A DNA stretch of 61,775 nucleotides from an uncultured bacterium (GTDB taxonomy: Bacteria > Cyanobacteriota > Vampirovibrionia > Gastranaerophilales > Gastranaerophilaceae), in contig CACWZA010000009.1 of assembly GCA_902765215.1 (NCBI GenBank), forward strand, positions 1 to 61,775, read 5' to 3'. Positions within the stretch are counted from its first letter, which is position 1. Every line of letters starts with the position of its first letter. Positions 61,212 to 61,775 of this stretch are shown here, piece after piece. The notes beneath the pieces were generated by a model. It worked only from the letters and a program-made list of their open reading frames with translations. It was not told where the DNA came from and ran no database searches. Made by a program: the position numbers and the translations under genes.

Positions 61212-61775
61212 CTCAAATAAATTCATACGATCAGGCATTCGCTAACCTCGATATGGAAATGCTGATGACAAGAGAAGAAAGAACTGCACGCGATAATGCT
61301 AATAAATATGCAATGGCAGAATCTACAGGCACTTACTTCGGATACGATAACGGTATGAACAGAGATGGCAAAGGTCTGTGGAACAGAGCTTATGCAACCT
61401 TTGAAAGAGTCGGATTATCATCAGGCCCTAAAGTAGGTAATCGGATCTACACAGGATTATGACAGACAATCTATCGACCAAAACGGCGGTACCTTGGGTG
61501 TAATGGAAACCTGGTATAAGGGTAACTTCTTCACAGCATTAACTGCAAACGTAAGCGGAAACTTTGCTGATGCACATACAGATATCGGGAAAGAAAGAAT
61601 GGCAATGATAATGGCAGGTGTTGCAAGTAAGACAGGATATAACTGGGAACTTGCAAAAGGTAAATTCATTATTCAGCCTAGCATCTTGTTATCATACTCA
61701 TTCATCCATACATTTGCACATAATAACGGACTCGGTGCAAGAGTATCATCAAGCCCTATCAATGCAATACAGGTT
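61188..61775 (+). pseudogene. Autotransporter barrel of the giant gene, frame-disrupted and cut by the window end
   Basis: After a one-base loss near 61187 the product continues in another frame: LGGFLTQINSYDQAFANLDM, then MLMTREERTARDNANKYAM, then KGLWNRAYATFERVGLSSGP. Near 61442 the original frame resumes: GSTQDYDRQSIDQNGG, then LGVMETWYKGNFFTALTANV, then KTGYNWELAKGKFIIQPSIL and SSPINAIQV at the window end. The three pieces are one autotransporter beta-domain. Counting 22 plus 111 residues here and about 91 still to come (from the paralogue at base 1) gives about 224, short of the usual 260-300. Some strands are therefore probably missing at the second break. Lesions or assembly error cannot be told apart from sequence alone. 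Confidence 0.7.

Noticed and set aside
22890-61211. CRISPR array or tandem DNA repeat
   Set aside because: Repetition is at protein level and degenerate, with no constant direct repeats or regular spacers. The frame stays open throughout.
61180-61450. Programmed ribosomal frameshifting in the barrel
   Set aside because: Neither break has a slippery heptamer or a following pseudoknot-like stem. The apparent missing residues at the second break also point to deletion or assembly error.
1-61775. A circular molecule closing through the matching ends
   Set aside because: The 52-base end match is only 32/52 identical and the encoded residues differ, so the ends are paralogues and not one overlapping sequence.
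1-61775. Insertion sequences, integrases or phage genes explaining the giant gene's presence
   Set aside because: No transposase, integrase, terminal inverted repeats or target duplications were seen anywhere in the window.

Overview
The window looks like an AT-rich chromosome segment from a diderm gut bacterium of the non-photosynthetic cyanobacterial lineage (Vampirovibrionia/Melainabacteria, order Gastranaerophilales). This placement is an inference. It rests on the low-GC coding style, the autotransporter barrel wording (SSPLNAIQVAPG, WNIMDKT, MIRNGGRNGV), Skp/OmpH, a VKOR-DsbA fusion and several lineage-flavoured hypothetical proteins, not on a marker-gene tree.

Layout. 1-325 is the 3' end of an autotransporter beta-barrel gene. 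360-3534 holds proC, an rpmH gene of only 50 codons, a Cys-His-Asp hydrolase candidate, an ftsL-like gene and rsmH. 3730-9523 holds three surface or secreted protein candidates: a helical-ended protein with an internal duplication, a papain-like/RTX repeat protein, and a protein with a barrel-like C-terminus. 9590-16010 is a run of minus-strand genes: pepA, a DUF6485-like protein, queH, a VKOR-DsbA fusion, a soluble histidine kinase, an HExxH protein and prs. 16197-20356 is plus-strand: a GNAT-like protein, recN, then rpsB-tsf behind a long structured leader. 20536-22303 holds two hypothetical genes and ompH/skp.

From 22890 to beyond the window end the sequence is one giant gene. Its first uninterrupted stretch (22890-61211) encodes about 12,770 residues, roughly 1.3 MDa. 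It reads as a Sec signal peptide, then an N-terminal unit plus 14 tandem degenerate super-repeats averaging about 751 residues, then a C-terminal region with more than 40 GGAIYN-type motifs like chlamydial Pmp proteins, then an autotransporter beta-domain. The barrel is split by two frame changes (near 61187 and 61442) and appears about 40 residues short. The window therefore begins and ends inside paralogous barrel sequence, in exact register.

How the parts may work together (inference): OmpH/Skp immediately upstream would chaperone outer-membrane barrels. The giant passenger is nearly cysteine-free, as expected for an autotransporter, and could project a very long beta-helical stalk. The RTX protein and the barrel-like protein would add further secreted or surface functions. 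The remaining genes are ordinary housekeeping genes.
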